A DNA stretch of 64,000 nucleotides, taken from assembly GCA_052174495.1 (NCBI GenBank), contig JBQMRR010000029.1, positions 60,830 through 124,829 of the forward strand. The letters are read 5' to 3'. The DNA comes from Arsenophonus sp052174495. GTDB lineage: Bacteria > Pseudomonadota > Gammaproteobacteria > Enterobacterales > Enterobacteriaceae. This document shows positions 11,180 to 22,854 of the stretch, in pieces. The notes beneath the pieces are model-generated. The model saw nothing but the letters and a program-made list of their open reading frames with translations. It searched no databases and was not told the DNA's origin. A program made the translations under genes and the position numbers. The first letter of the stretch is position 1. Every line of letters starts with the position of its first letter.

Positions 11180-12432
11180 AATCTGTTCTTCATTCTTAAA
11201 TGAATGTTGCTTACCATCAAGAGTTAGCAGATGAAATTCCTTGATCCGGTTTCAGATTTTCTGAGTAGACTGTGGCAGCTTCAATACCCTTAAAAAAGTT
11301 ATCATTTTATTGATACCAAATGCACTGACGGGAAATTGTAGAATGCCAGCAGCTTTTCTTCGATCTTTTTTTACTTTCTTCCATCTTTACAGGATAAACT
11401 GAAAATCTTGCCAATAAAACATCAAGGGATTTATTAGCAGCATCGCGACTCTTTTGTACCTAAAGCTCTCGTAGCTCAGCCTTAACTTTCCCTTACATTA
11501 GATTTGGAAATGAAGCTAGCACATCAGCTATTTTATGGACTAAACAACATTAGTGATGGCGCGCCAAGAAATATCTTTACCATTGCATTTTAAAAACCAA
11601 TATCACTCTCTCTTCCATAGTAAGCCTAGGAGATGTAGTTAAACAACGCGCTCAGCAACCATTAAAAATTTATGTCCAGTTTATTTCTGACTTTCAATAA
11701 TCCCTTTTTGAGCGCAACAAGTTCCTAATATTCATACAGCGTCGCCAATAATGAAGCAGCAGATAAAGTCGATCAGCTTGCCTGACAGGATATGGCATAA
11801 TCCCTTCAGCTAAGAAATAAACATAGTAGTATCGCTTACATCATGCAAGCATAATTGCTTGTGCTCTTCAAAGAATTAATATTTTAGTCTGCTAATAAAA
11901 TAACCAGAGACCTTTACTTTCATCAAGAAGCAATCCCAGAGCTTTATAAAATTACCAGTGGAGATCTTTAACAGCTACTTAATCATGATACAAACTCTTC
12001 GACATTTTTGTACACTTCAGATAAGACGGGAGTAACGAGCTGTTGAGGTATATTCTGTTTCCACTACGGGGAAGGGATCCCCTTGACCTTCAGAATTTTA
12101 ACTTTAACATCGCCAATACCCGTCTGTATGATTCGCTATTCCGAATAACCATTATGAATGATGACATGATATTTGCAGATAAGGAAGCGTTCAGAATTTT
12201 ATTGCAACTATAGCTTCAAGCTCACCACTCAACAGCAGTGCTATCAGCTATTTATCACTATTACGGATGAGTTCATGCAAAGGATCAAAATAATATCTAA
12301 TTTAACAGATTCCTGTAGGGTAAAACTTTTTCATGACATATCATTTTTCTGTTATTCAAATGATTTATCAAATCAATCTGTAGTATGCCATCATCTCTAA
12401 AACTTCATACACCAGAATAAGCATAACTTTGG
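11180..12432 (-). mobile_element. IS256-family element fossil, copy 4
   Basis: Minus-strand copy truncated at its transposase 3' end near 11180, where the IS481-type fragment abuts. The left terminal sequence of the family is present near 12405-12432. Heavily decayed; the frame at 12173-12400 is a leftover. Confidence 0.65.
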
Positions 12433-13089
12433 TATAAAATAATATCTCTATTTGAGTTGATTTTACAAAATATCTTATGCAGACCCTATTTTATTAATGA
12501 GCATATAGGTGAATTATAGATAAATGAATTAAACGAAATTCTCTATTAGAGTAATTTTAATAATCGTAAATCTTGGCTTATTCAACATAGGAAAAGCCTT
12601 GTAGTAGAGTTCTTAGTATTAGAGTTATAAACTGAAAAACTGAGACATAAATTTAGATTACTTCAATATAATTTCATCAAAGTGTTTATGATGGGGAAAC
12701 AAAAATGACGTTATAGATTTTTTTGCTATTTTAGTGGTGATTCAACAATAAATAAACCAAATTTCTATAAAAGCGAAGACTAAAATATCCTATCTATATA
12801 TAAGACATACCGACAGCTGGCAAAATTTCAACAGTCAGATAAACGGACTACATGGTTATTATTAGAGTTTGAAAACGGTATATAAGGATCGGTGTCATTA
12901 AATAAGAGGATGTCAGAAGTGCTTGGATTGCTTAAAGGAAAACCTGTCGTCATTTCTTATTTTAGTAGATTGAAGAGCAGTATCGACGACTCGATAACCT
13001 TGATACTTAAATAGTTGATACAAAAAGAGTAACTATCTACCTGGATAAAATAGAATTTAAGTATGTCAGCGAGTTATGCAAATCTTCAG
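12433..13089. other. Decayed stretch between IS256 copy 4 and the IS110 fossil
   Basis: Some plus-strand pieces near 12890-13000 look protein-like between stops and may be the N-terminal half of the IS110 transposase that follows. I could not place them firmly. No other gene is recognisable. Confidence 0.35.
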
Positions 13090-13480
13090 TATTAAGATGC
13101 TTATTATTACTGCTGAAATTACAACAATGGGGGAATACTAATACAGTTTTGATCATGGTGAAAGTTATCTTCTCATATCGAGCTATAGTGCTAAAACAAA
13201 CTGTTACTTACAAAAAGGTAAGGCTGCTACTAAGTATTAGTAAACGTGGTGATACCACCTATCTGTGAAATTATTTATCCATGTCAAGGTTCTTCCGGCT
13301 ACACTGCTAATTAAAAACCCGTTCCTTTAGTTACATCCTATAAAAGAAAGCTAGCCATAAGCATAGCGGTGGATAAAATAGCTAACAAAATAGCACATAC
13401 AGTTTGGACTTTTTGTTTTCCATGATTTGGAGCTACTATAAAACATATTAACGTCAGATTGTTTTAAGTAATATTTTTAA
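13090..13480 (+). mobile_element. IS110-family transposase fossil (C-terminal part)
   Basis: In broken frames the plus strand gives SKRGDTTYL near 13230-13260 and, about 110 bp on, AVDKIANKIAHTVW near 13365-13410. These match the C-terminal half of IS110/IS1111 transposases (ITKRGDTYLR...LIHGAR..., then AVALANKxARxxWALL). Several stops lie between. The N-terminal DEDD half was not found with confidence. Confidence 0.6.
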
Positions 13481-13925
13481 TAAACATTAACTCTTTTAAA
13501 TATTAAAAGTGGATGCTAATAAGGTTATGTAGGGAATCGTAGTGATAATAAGGGTTTGGTAGAGGTATAAACTTCCTAAATCTGAATTATTTCTTGAACT
13601 TAAAGCTCGTTATAAGAATAATGTGTAAATCAGCGGATTACACAGTAGGAGGGGGAATGGAGGCCTGATATAATATCTGCAAGAAAGCCGGATATAAAAC
13701 TGCAACTTGCCGTTAATATCTGAACTTTAGATATCTTGGGAGCAGTGATGCGTTCATATAAAAATAATAAAATTGCTGATGAATAACTTCTTTATCAAAC
13801 AATTATTAATCAGAATAGACATTAAATACTGATAAAAATAAGTTAGCCTATATTTATTGAGATTAAGTAATCTATAATTTTAAAATTTACGAATCAATAA
13901 GATATAGAAGAACTGAGCTATATGA
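13481..13925. repeat. Unidentified repeat, partner of 29280-29490
   Basis: The part at about 13550-13740 aligns by eye with 29290-29480. Shared pieces include a gtgtaaatcagc-like stretch and a gccggatataaaa-like stretch. It looks like another dead mobile or repeated gene, but the family could not be named. Confidence 0.4.
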
Positions 13926-13929
13926 ATAG

Positions 13930-14620
13930 AAATAATTAATGGAAATAAGAAAGAGGTTGGTTGGATTGTTAGTTCTGGTAGTTGAATTAGTTCTAAATGG
14001 TGATTTTCCTAAAAGCTCTGCTAAATTTGGTCATTAATAGGAAAAAGCAATCCTAATTGGTGAATAGTAGGCGGAAATGATTTGAAATTATAGTAAAATT
14101 ACAAATTGATATATGTTTACTGCGATGAATTGCCAGCCAAGATTAGGAGCATCTAAACTAATTGAATTTGGTATTCAATTAATAGAATTTTATCATTCTC
14201 ACCATTATTGTGGTTATTGCGGTAATAAAATGATAGCTAACTTACCCAAATGGATAAGTTAGTAGGTCATTGTTACGAACGATATTATCCAAAATTGCAT
14301 TCTGAATTATAATTGGTATTTGGCATGCTGATCATATATTATTGCCATAATATTGGGCGTTATAGAAAGTTGATATTTATCGTATTAGCAGATTTTATTG
14401 AATTAGATGAAACTATTAAAGAAAAATGTAAAGAAGGAAGTAAAAAAGAAAATAATGTTGTAGGTTAACAAAATTTATTATATTACTTCATAGCCATGCC
14501 TTTCCTAATTCATTAATGATAGGGTTTTAGCTGATTATATTAGTGGCAAAATTAGACTTATCCTGATAAATTAATTAGTGCAGACTAGTATTATAATGAT
14601 AAGTTACTATGCAGATTGCA
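13930..14620 (+). pseudogene. nudC: Dead nudC, NAD-cap/NADH pyrophosphatase
   Basis: Broken-frame translation gives FYHSHHYCGYCGNKMIANLP then YERYYPKLH near 14185-14310. This matches the NudC zinc-ribbon region (FYRSHKYCGYCGHEM, then RERYYPQIAP). A decayed Nudix region follows near 14370-14460, with AMPFPNSLMIGF near 14490-14525 matching the PWPFPQSLM motif. The gene sits directly upstream of dead hemE, as in E. coli. Stops and frameshifts make it non-functional. Confidence 0.85.
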
Positions 14621-14807
14621 TTTTGATATCACCGTTCTCTATTATTTAATTAAAAATGAACTGGCTTTTATCCCAACAGAAAAGAATAACTTGTATGAAT
14701 GATAATATTAATCATGCTATATCTAAGTTATTTCTAGTTATAAGTAATAATAAAAAGATAATCATTCAATAATGATTAACAATTTTTTATTCCCATTTAA
14801 TGCGATA

Positions 14808-15880
14808 ATGATCTCTGCATTAATAAATGATCGCTACTTACGTGTACCATATTACGCAGCCTGTTGACATAACCCTAGTATAAATAATGCGCCAAGGCAG
14901 AGGTCGTTATTTACCTGAATATCGAAAATTCGTCAGCAAGCTAGTGAATTTCTCTCATTGTACAAAAATACTAAATTAGCCTGTGAAGTGACATTACAAC
15001 CCTTACATTGTTTTTCATTAGATGCAGCGATTCTTTTTTCAGATATTCTTACTATTCCTGATGCAATGAGGCTAGGTCTTTATTTTTTAACCAGCGAAGG
15101 ACCTGTGTTTCAACGTACTATTGGTTGTTTAGCTGATATAAAGAAACTACCAATTTCTAATCCTGAACAAGAAATGGTTTACGTAATGAATGCTTTACGT
15201 GCTATCCGTAAGGCATTACAAGGAAAAGTACCATTAATTGCTTTTCTGGTAATCCAATAAACATTGACAACTTATATGGTTGAAGGACGAAGTAGCAAGA
15301 CTTTTATTCATATTAAAAAGATGATGTATACCGAGGTAAAATCGTTACATTTATTGTTAGATAAATTAACTAAAAGTATTATTTTTTTATTTAAATGCTC
15401 AAATACGAGTTGGTACTTAATCAGTAATGATTTTTGATACTTAGGGGTGGTGTATTAATAGGGCCTGATTACCATCAATTTTCTTTACATTACATGCATC
15501 AGATTATTGATGGTCTACTACCAGAATATGAGGATCATAAAGTTCCGGTGACTTTATTTACTAAAGATTCTGCCAATGCTTAGAAGCAATCGTTGCTACC
15601 GGTTGTGACGCGCTAGCTATCAACTGGATGACAGATATTGAAAAGGCTCATTCGCGTGTAGGAGATAAGATTAGATTACAGGGAAATATGGATCCTTTTA
15701 TATTACATGCTTCAAAAGAATGTATTGAGCTTGGAGTTAAAAAAAATTTAAAACAATTTGGCCAAGGTAGTAGTGGCTATGTTTTTAATTTAAGGTCATG
15801 GGATTCATCAGGATATTCCACCTGAGCATATTAAAAATTTTATTAATTTGGTACATAAGTTATCAGAGCAATATCATTAA
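14808..15880 (+). pseudogene. hemE: Dead hemE, uroporphyrinogen decarboxylase
   Basis: The whole gene is still traceable from an ATG at 14808 (MISALINDRYLR) to LVHKLSEQYH and a stop at 15878-15880. The best stretch, 14958-15260, carries ACEVTLQPL and LDAAILFSDILTIPDAM, the substrate-cleft aspartate region. Another, at 15628-15825, carries RLQGNMDPFIL. Frameshifts separate these parts and the active-site region between them is broken. The enzyme makes coproporphyrinogen III in haem and sirohaem synthesis, so this route is interrupted unless another copy exists elsewhere. Confidence 0.93.
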
Positions 15881-15974
15881 TAAGTAATATTTATCTAAGT
15901 AAAGAAATGCTGATAAATATATTATATTTTTTATTTATTATTTAATGTAAATTAATATTCTTAATTATTTAAAA

Positions 15975-17375
15975 GTTATTAGTAAAACTGGTGTAAGTCG
16001 GTTAGACTACATTAAACTTTGATCTTTCATAAATCTATTCTCCATCCTTAAATTGAATGTTATTTATTATCAGGATCAGCAAGGAAATCTTCCTTAACCG
16101 TTTTCTGATTTCTAATCAAAACAAGAATAGTTTAAATATCATTAAAAGGTTATTTTCGAACTATAATGCTTCGCGTATCAGTTTCATAGCTTTAGTATCA
16201 TAAAAGCGATTTAATTGAATTCGTCACTCTTATTGTGATACCCACAGTGTGCTACTAGAAGCATAAAATGTCAGACAGCTCTTCTTGCTTTTCCTTCAGC
16301 TTCTTCATCGCTGCAGAATACTTATATAGAAAACCTTACTAACAAAATATTAAGGATTTATTAGCATCATCATAATTTTCTGCTAGCTAGAGACTTCCAC
16401 AGCTCACCTTAATTTTTGGTTCTGCATACATTCGAGGGAGTAAGATATGCGCATGAGTTATTTTATATAAATAACAGTGTTTATTCTGAATATCCGGGGG
16501 GATCATCTTTATTATTGCATTCCAAAACCAAGAGTATTATTTTCTATATCAATAAACATCAGGGATATGGTTAAGCTCCGCGCTCGCAGGCCATTAAGAG
16601 GTTAGGCTAAGTTTGTTTCTAACTTTTGATAATCATAGTCGATGACAATTACTTTCTTACATTCATGCGCAGTGCTGCCAATAGTAAGTAAAGGCAAAGC
16701 CGATTAATTTTCCTGACAGGACGCATATGCCATCATCGGGCAAGAAATAAAATATAGCGTATATTGCTTAAATTATATAGGCAGCAGCACCATTTCCTGA
16801 GCTCTTTAAGCCATTGCTATTTTAGTCTGCTTATGCCTTTGACAGAGAAAACTATATGTTTCTCGGTGAGAAATCACCCCCAAATCTTAGTAAAAATTAC
16901 CGGTGGAAGCTATATCTTGTAAGTATGCTATTATTGGTATTCTTCAGTGATTTTTATACGCCTTAGCTAAAGCAGTAATAATGAATTATTGAAGCATATT
17001 TTATTATCTCTGTGATTTATTTTCTGATATTCGACACTTTAATTTCAACATCGCCAATAGCAGTCTGTATATAGGTTGCTATGATAAATAACCATACGGA
17101 TAACGAATAGAGATCCATAGACAAAGCAACGTCAGGATGCATCATCCGCAGCATACTTTTCGAGATCCATCTCAAGAACGATGGCTATCAGCTGTCTAGA
17201 AATCATTAGGGATGAGTTCATGAAAGGGATTACAGTGATATCTGGTTTTATGAATATCTCTAGGGTAGATTTTTTGATAGCATATCATCTCTCTATTGTT
17301 GACATTTTTCACGAAATCAATTAGCAGAATACGACCAGCATCCACAAAAAGCCAGTACACTAGAAATAAGGATAA
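15975..17375 (-). mobile_element. IS256-family element fossil, copy 5 (inverted partner of copy 6)
   Basis: Near full length on the minus strand, with terminal sequences near 15977-16010 and 17350-17375. Two internal tracts (about 16495-16752 and 17160-17320) are almost identical to the reverse complement of copy 6, while the rest differs as much as unrelated copies do. Confidence 0.7.
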
Positions 17376-17724
17376 TTCCTGTTAAAAATATTTTATGGTA
17401 TAAAATAAATAATAAAATATTTTATATAAAGTTTTTATTAAAAATAAAGTATGGTTGATATTAAATTAGTATATCAGGGGAATAGAGGATAAAAAGCTAA
17501 ATAAATTATTCTTGTGGATAATTTACTATCTCTAATCTTATTTTTGCTACTAATATTAGATTTGAAGAAAAGGTATTGTAATTAGATCTGTAATGCTTAC
17601 TAGTCATTGACCTTTCTTGCTTCCTATTCTTGCATAACATATTGCTAATTTATTGATTAAATTTTTTATATTCTAGATTTTACTCTCTTTTTAGAATATC
17701 CAGTTCTATTGGAGTTATAATTTA
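17376..17724. other. Spacer between two inverted IS256 copies
   Basis: About 350 bp of AT-rich sequence forming the centre of a large inverted repeat. No gene recognised. It probably includes target DNA from the N-terminal half of nfi, but nothing is readable. Confidence 0.4.
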
Positions 17725-19128
17725 TTTATATTGTATGAAGTTTTAAAAATAGCAGCGTATATCCCTTTTCACTCTTCCATTATTGCTTTTGTGAATAATG
17801 TCAACAATAGAGAGATGATATGCTATGAAAAAATTTACTCTAGAGATATTCATAAAACCAGATATCACTGCAATCCCTTTCATGAACTCATCCCTAATGA
17901 TTTCTAGACAGCTGATAGCCATCGTTCTTGAGATGGATCTCGAAAGGCATGCTGCAGTAACATACTCAACGTGACCTTCTTGGATGGAGGTACCATGCTA
18001 TTATTTATAATGGTTATTTTCTACCGCGAACTATATAGATTAGTATGGTGATATTGAAATTAAAGTGACTAAGGTTAGAAAGATTCTCCAAGCAGCAACG
18101 AAATATGCTTCAACAACTCATTGCTGCCGCTTTATCTGAAGTATGAAAAAAATAGCGAAGAGTTACTACCATGACTATATACCTATGAATCATTTCCACT
18201 AGTAATTTTACAAAACTATTGTATCATTTTTTGCGAAAAAGCACATGGTCTCCTGTCTGTAGACCATCAGCAAATTAAAACAGCAAGGCTTCAAGAGAAT
18301 ACATAAAATAATAATTACATTATTTAAGTGATACACACTACGTTTATTTCTTGCCCGATGATGGCATGTGCGTCCTGTCAGGAAAATTAATCGGCTTTGC
18401 CTTTACTTACTATTGGCAGCACTGCGCATGAATGTAAGAAAGTAATTGTCATCGACTATGATTATCAAAAGTCAGAAACAAACTTAGCCTAACTTCTTAA
18501 TGGCCTGCGAGCGCGGAGCTTAACCATATCCCTGATGTTTATTGATATAGAAAATAATACTCTTGGTTTTGGAATGCAATAATAAAGATGATCCCGGACA
18601 TACAGCACTATCGATGGTTGAGTACATAAGACAGCTAATGTGTTAGGTTCACTCTATAAAGGTATGCGGCATCGAAAGTTAAGGATGAACTACGGAACTT
18701 ATATTACCAGAGAGCTTAATGCTGTTAATAAAGCCTTGATGTTTTATTAGGAAGGTTTTCTATATAAGAATTCTGTAGTGATGAAGAAGCTGAAGGAAAA
18801 GCAAGAAGAATAGGTGGCATTCTATAGATGTCCCATCAGCACACTGTAGTGGTATGTAATAAGAATGAAGAATCTGATTGAATTAGCTTTTGAGACAGTG
18901 AAGTTATTGGAATCGACACAAAAGCACTGTAATTCAAGAAAAAAACCATTTCAATGAAATTTAAGCCGCTTCCGTTTGCTAAGAAAATCTGCGTTGCTTC
19001 AGTGTGGATTTGATCTGCTCTGACTCTGCTAGTAAACAACATCCTATTTAAGGATAGGAAACAGGTTCATGAAGTATCAGAGTGGAGAAGGTAGCTTAAT
19101 CAGATACACTAGATTTGCCAATAACCTT
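17725..19128 (+). mobile_element. IS256-family element fossil, copy 6 (inverted partner of copy 5)
   Basis: Plus-strand copy. The transposase start, ATG near 17825 (MKKFTLEIFIK-like), is recognisable and the element ends near 19128 with the family's right terminus. A minus-strand open frame at 18836-19042 is antisense noise. See the finding on shared tracts with copy 5. Confidence 0.7.
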
Positions 19129-19139
19129 GCTTTATTGAC

Positions 19140-19560
19140 TGTTCGTAAAAAACCAAAACATAAACCAGATCTTATCATGGTTCATTCCTATTATATTCTC
19201 AATCATCATCGTTTTATGGGGTAATTAGCTATCTGGGTCTTTTATTAGATGTTTTAATGATTAGTATAGTAAAACCGTCTATATGCTACCATGATCTTTT
19301 AGATAAAATGGTCGAAAACTATTAACCATTAAATGGTATTAATAAATAAAATTGCTTAGTATTACTAGTAGTAAAAACATATAAATCACTTTATATATCA
19401 TCTTAGCATAAAATTAGTTTAGATACTTCACTATCATCAGTTAAGTATTATATTAAAATTTTCATTTACCTGAACCAATTTTATTTGGGTTGATGGATTT
19501 CTTTTAATATAGAGCGATTTAAATCAAATTAAGCAAAATTTAGCATAATTAAAGTTAAAA
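19140..19560 (+). pseudogene. nfi: Dead nfi, endonuclease V, C-terminal two thirds
   Basis: Broken-frame translation gives KPDLIMVHSYYILNHHRF near 19160-19215, matching QKPDLVFVDGHGISHPRR. Near 19375-19510 it gives KSLYISS-HKISLDTSL then IKIFIYLNQF, matching NPLFIATGHRVSVDSALAW then MKGYRLPEPTRWAD. The catalytic Asp of the VDGHG motif is lost. The N-terminal part was removed or buried when the IS256 pair arrived. Position between hemE and yjaG is as in E. coli. Confidence 0.8.
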
Positions 19561-19659
19561 TATATGGAACTTATTGATTTTTAGGTAAACTTCGATATAA
19601 AACATAAGTGAGATAAATTTGATGTTAAGAAGCCACCACTTTTATTTGTTTGAGGTTAG

Positions 19660-20212
19660 TAAAATTAGATAGTTACGGCATATTACTTTATATAGCTTAT
19701 TTATGCGAGTAGTAGATGCATGTTAATTATCAATTGTTTCGTAAACAAACGAGCTTTTTAAATCTAATGCGTTATCGTATTATTTTAGATTTAATATGGG
19801 AATCGCTGATTACTCAAAGATAGTAAAATTAATTTTGATAATTAGTTAGAAATTTAGAGGAAATTATTCTCGCCGCAAATGATTTTGATATATATTAAGT
19901 TCATCTTATTATTAATTGATATATTGCTTTAAGTTAAATAACTTATTCTTACTTAAGTGGGTAAGAATTAGAAGATTTTATTGAAGTAAGTAAAATTTCG
20001 ATTTGAACTATATAGCAGTATAACTGAGATAGGTAAGAGATCTTTGATTAAGAGCTAAAAAATTGTTTATTATTAAAGCAGAATGGCATCTTTAATGGAA
20101 GATTTAGCGTTTTACTTTATCGCTTGTGATAAACGTAAAATGTAGCGTTGATTAAAAAATTAAAATCCGACCACTGTGAAGTTAGGGTGGGTAATATTGG
20201 CATTTAAGGTTA
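19660..20212 (+). pseudogene. yjaG: Dead yjaG (DUF416 family)
   Basis: Traceable over nearly its whole length in shifting frames: LFRKQTSF and RIILDLIWESL near 19735-19810, EEIILAANDFDIY near 19857-19900, ELEDFIEVSK near 19965-19995, and KAEWHL-WKI-RF near 20075-20115. These follow the order of E. coli YjaG (MFCQQTGF, RRILDLIWETL, FEEAIPSADDFDLYGVYPAID, TLEHAVEVSKTSI, EWDIQWEIFRLL). Function in living relatives is unknown. The order before hupA is the ancestral one. Confidence 0.85.
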
Positions 20213-20399
20213 CCTAATTTCGTTCATAGTGTTCAAAAATGTGATTTAGTACTATAAATTCTGAATTTAATGCATCAGATTCGCCTAAACTATGTTTTTC
20301 AGTAAAGATGAAAGGAATTATTTTCGAGGCGTATATTAAGAATTAATAGTTCTACATATCCAACGTACTTGATGATATGAAAATGATAACACACTGTAT

Positions 20400-20405
20400 A
20401 AGGAT
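20400..20405 (+). promoter_or_regulatory. Ribosome binding site favouring the upstream hupA start
   Basis: AAGGAT precedes the ATG at 20411 with a 5-6 nt spacer. The second in-frame ATG at 20435, which corresponds to the normal HU-alpha start, has only A-rich sequence upstream and no Shine-Dalgarno-like run. This decides the start in favour of 20411. Confidence 0.6.
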
Positions 20406-20410
20406 AACTT

Positions 20411-20707
20411 ATGAATAAGACTGTAAATAAAAACATGAATAAGACTCATGTAATTGAATCTGTCGCGCAAAAGGCAAAATTAACTAAGACTCAAGCTAAA
20501 AGTGCGTTAGAAGCAGTCATTGAATGCATTACAGATGCATTAAAGGAAGGTGAACAAGTTCAATTCGTTGGGTTTGGTACTTTTAAGACTAATCATCGTG
20601 CAGCACGCACTGGTCGTAATCCTAAAACAGGTGCAGAACTAAAAATTGAAGCTACTAATGTACCAGTATTTATTGCCGGAAAATCTCTGAAAGAAGCAGT
20701 TAAATAA
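20411..20707 (+). CDS. hupA: DNA-binding protein HU-alpha
   Basis: Histone-like nucleoid protein that binds and bends DNA as a homodimer or HU-beta heterodimer. The core of 90 residues (MNKTHVIESVAQKAKLTKTQ onward) aligns fully with E. coli HupA. It carries the VGFGTFK core and the GRNPKTG beta-arm tip, whose proline intercalates into DNA, and ends in KALK/AVK-like KSLKEAVK. The reading frame has eight extra residues in front (MNKTVNKN). The first 12 nt of the normal start are duplicated at 20411-20422 and 20435-20446, and the good ribosome binding site sits before the upstream copy, so the protein is probably 98 residues. A terminator follows at 20728. It is the only live gene of the old nudC-hemE-nfi-yjaG-hupA block. 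Confidence 0.97.
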   Translation: MNKTVNKNMNKTHVIESVAQKAKLTKTQAKSALEAVIECITDALKEGEQVQFVGFGTFKTNHRAARTGRNPKTGAELKIEATNVPVFIAGKSLKEAVK

Positions 20708-20727
20708 TTCAGTTACAAAAAGTATTC

Positions 20728-20753
20728 AAAAGGGGTATTAAACCCCCCCTTTT
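20728..20753 (+). terminator. Rho-independent terminator after hupA
   Basis: AAAAGGGG pairs with CCCC(CC)CTTTT across a short loop (tattaaa), ending in a short T run. It begins 20 nt after the hupA stop codon. Confidence 0.75.
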
Positions 20754-20896
20754 ATTGATTGAGTATATCTTCGTTTTACTTGCTATGTTATACGTTACTT
20801 GGTATCTGCATCAATCAAACTAAAATTCTCAAATTTAGCAAAACTGGATTTATTATTGACATTGGTGTTCTTTAATTATCCTCTTTAAAAGGATTA

Positions 20897-20914
20897 AAAA
20901 GGGGGAACCCCCTT
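20897..20914 (-). terminator. Hairpin, possible minus-strand terminator of a lost gene
   Basis: The sequence aagggggaaccccctt is a near-perfect GC stem with a tiny loop. On the minus strand it is followed by a T run, so it would terminate leftward transcription. No gene is left to its right, so it may be the relic of a convergent neighbour. Confidence 0.45.
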
Positions 20915-21600
20915 AAGTAATCATTACAGTATATAGTCCTTATCAAGCAAAAATACTATCATTACTTTTTAAAAGTCTTCAGGATAAATTTTAACGAATT
21001 TATTAGCAATCTTTAGATTTTAAAAATAAAGAACAATAATCAAGATTTAATAAAATTACTATATTATTTATGCAGTGATATTATAATTAATAATAAAAAT
21101 CTTTTTAATTGAGATTATATTATTCATTGGTGATTTGAATTAAAGCGCTTATTAAGTTAATTATCATACTTATTCAGATAATCTCTATCTCTACAAAGTA
21201 GAATTGGTATTAAGAGCAGATTATAAACTGTAACAGTAAAATATAATCTATCTATATTACTGCTCCAATCTAAAATTGATTGCTATGTGGGGGAGAAAAA
21301 ATAACTACAGGTGACTTCGTTATTTTCCTGATTAGAAGTACTAAAAGTCAATGAGTTATTACTCGTTGCCAATGAAAATTTCTGTCTATGGGCGAGCCAA
21401 CAAAGATAAACTTTAAACTGTTCATTTTAAATAAGAGAGTCCTTGATAACTGATATCCTCTCGATAAAAACAGCTTACCTAAGATACTTTGCTTGCTGAT
21501 AAGCTATTTTTATGCATCAAAATCGCTTTTCAAGCGTAATAGTATACAAAGTACACAGGACTGACGAGATAATAACTTAATTTTTTTAGCTCTATTCTGA
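20915..21600. other. Non-coding stretch after hupA
   Basis: No gene or IS fossil recognised by eye up to the IS1595 copy that starts near 21600. Confidence 0.4.
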
Positions 21601-22660
21601 CATGAAAATTTTGTCTATGTTGGTAAAAAGTTATTGGTAGAAATCTCTTTTACTGTAAAGAAAAATTTTCACTCCATAGGTTGCTATGAAAACAAAGAGT
21701 CATACAGATCAAAAAGACTTTTCTTCATTACTGACAACATAGAACTGAATCTCATTAGTTAGTTCGGCGATAATCTGTCGGATAATATTGATTTATGCAT
21801 TGAAATAATTTATATTATTTTATCCTGCTCATATTGTTACAGTAAGCATGTTAATCGTTGTGAACAATCATTAAGATTATAGCTATATTTTATTATAAAA
21901 TCTTCTATTTCAGAAGAATATTAAGAATATTATTAGAAGATTTCTGATAAAGCTACATAATAAAGATAAATAGTTTAGTTATCTGCGATGTATGCTGAAT
22001 AGCTTGACTTTATGGAAGTCAGTAAAACAAAAAAGCATTAATTTTAAAACAGCGTTTAAATGTCCTCACTGTTTCCTTCCTCAGTGATAATATCTAACTT
22101 AAATGCACTAAATGGTATTATTGAGATTAATAATACATTTTTCTTGAATCCTTTAAAAGGATTGTTATATTTTACATAGGAAAAGGTAGAAAATGCGGGA
22201 GAGCAGAAGATAAAGGGAAAGAACAAATTGCGATCTTAATCCCCCAGAAATCAACAGAAGTAATATGAGTGATCAGATTCTTGAAGAGTTTAATGTAGAG
22301 TGTGTTAGCTGTTTTCTTCACCTATCATCAATAAGAGTCTATAAGGAGGTTAAATGGTACGAAACCTTTGCCAGTGATTATGAAATCAGTACCATAACCC
22401 AATAAGATTGGGTTATCAAGTAGTTATTAGTAAGGAATTTTAAATTTAAAATATTAACAACTATATTAGCCGACTATAAAGCTGTATGAGTAGATTCTAT
22501 TCTATTATTCTTTCTATAGAATAGGGTTTTTATTTAGTAGAAATTTTTAGCCTGGAAAAATTATTTAAAGTCAACAATAATTGAAATACAGAGCTAATTA
22601 AAAATTACTCTGGAGCAAAGTACAACCTTTGCTGACATAGTTAAAAATACATCAAGTGTT
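21600..22660 (+). mobile_element. IS1595-family element fossil, copy B, full length
   Basis: About 1.06 kb between imperfect inverted ends (ttgtctatgttggtaaaaag-like near 21610, its inverse near 22630-22655). The transposase is readable in shifting frames: a zinc-ribbon piece SYCYSKHV-like near 21825-21860, a decayed KTAF-like region near 22055, EINNTFFLNPLKG near 22115-22155, and the conserved SRLKG-like region near 22470. Frameshifts and stops throughout. Confidence 0.7.
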
Positions 22661-22854
22661 ATATCAGTTCATGGTTAAGAACTTGGATAACTTTTAAGTG
22701 AAGACTGAAAGTCTCTATTTTTTTAAAAAAATAAAATAAGTTTATTGGATCTATTACAAGTTAAAATTTCATTAGAGTGTATATTCTTTGATCTAATGCA
22801 TTAATTCTAAAGACATAACTCTAAATTTAAGATTAATAAGGCTCTTTTTTCTAT

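Noticed and set aside
10971..11234. 87-codon open frame as a small protein gene
   Set aside because: It coincides with an IS481-type 5' fragment that recurs in several other places without this frame being open.
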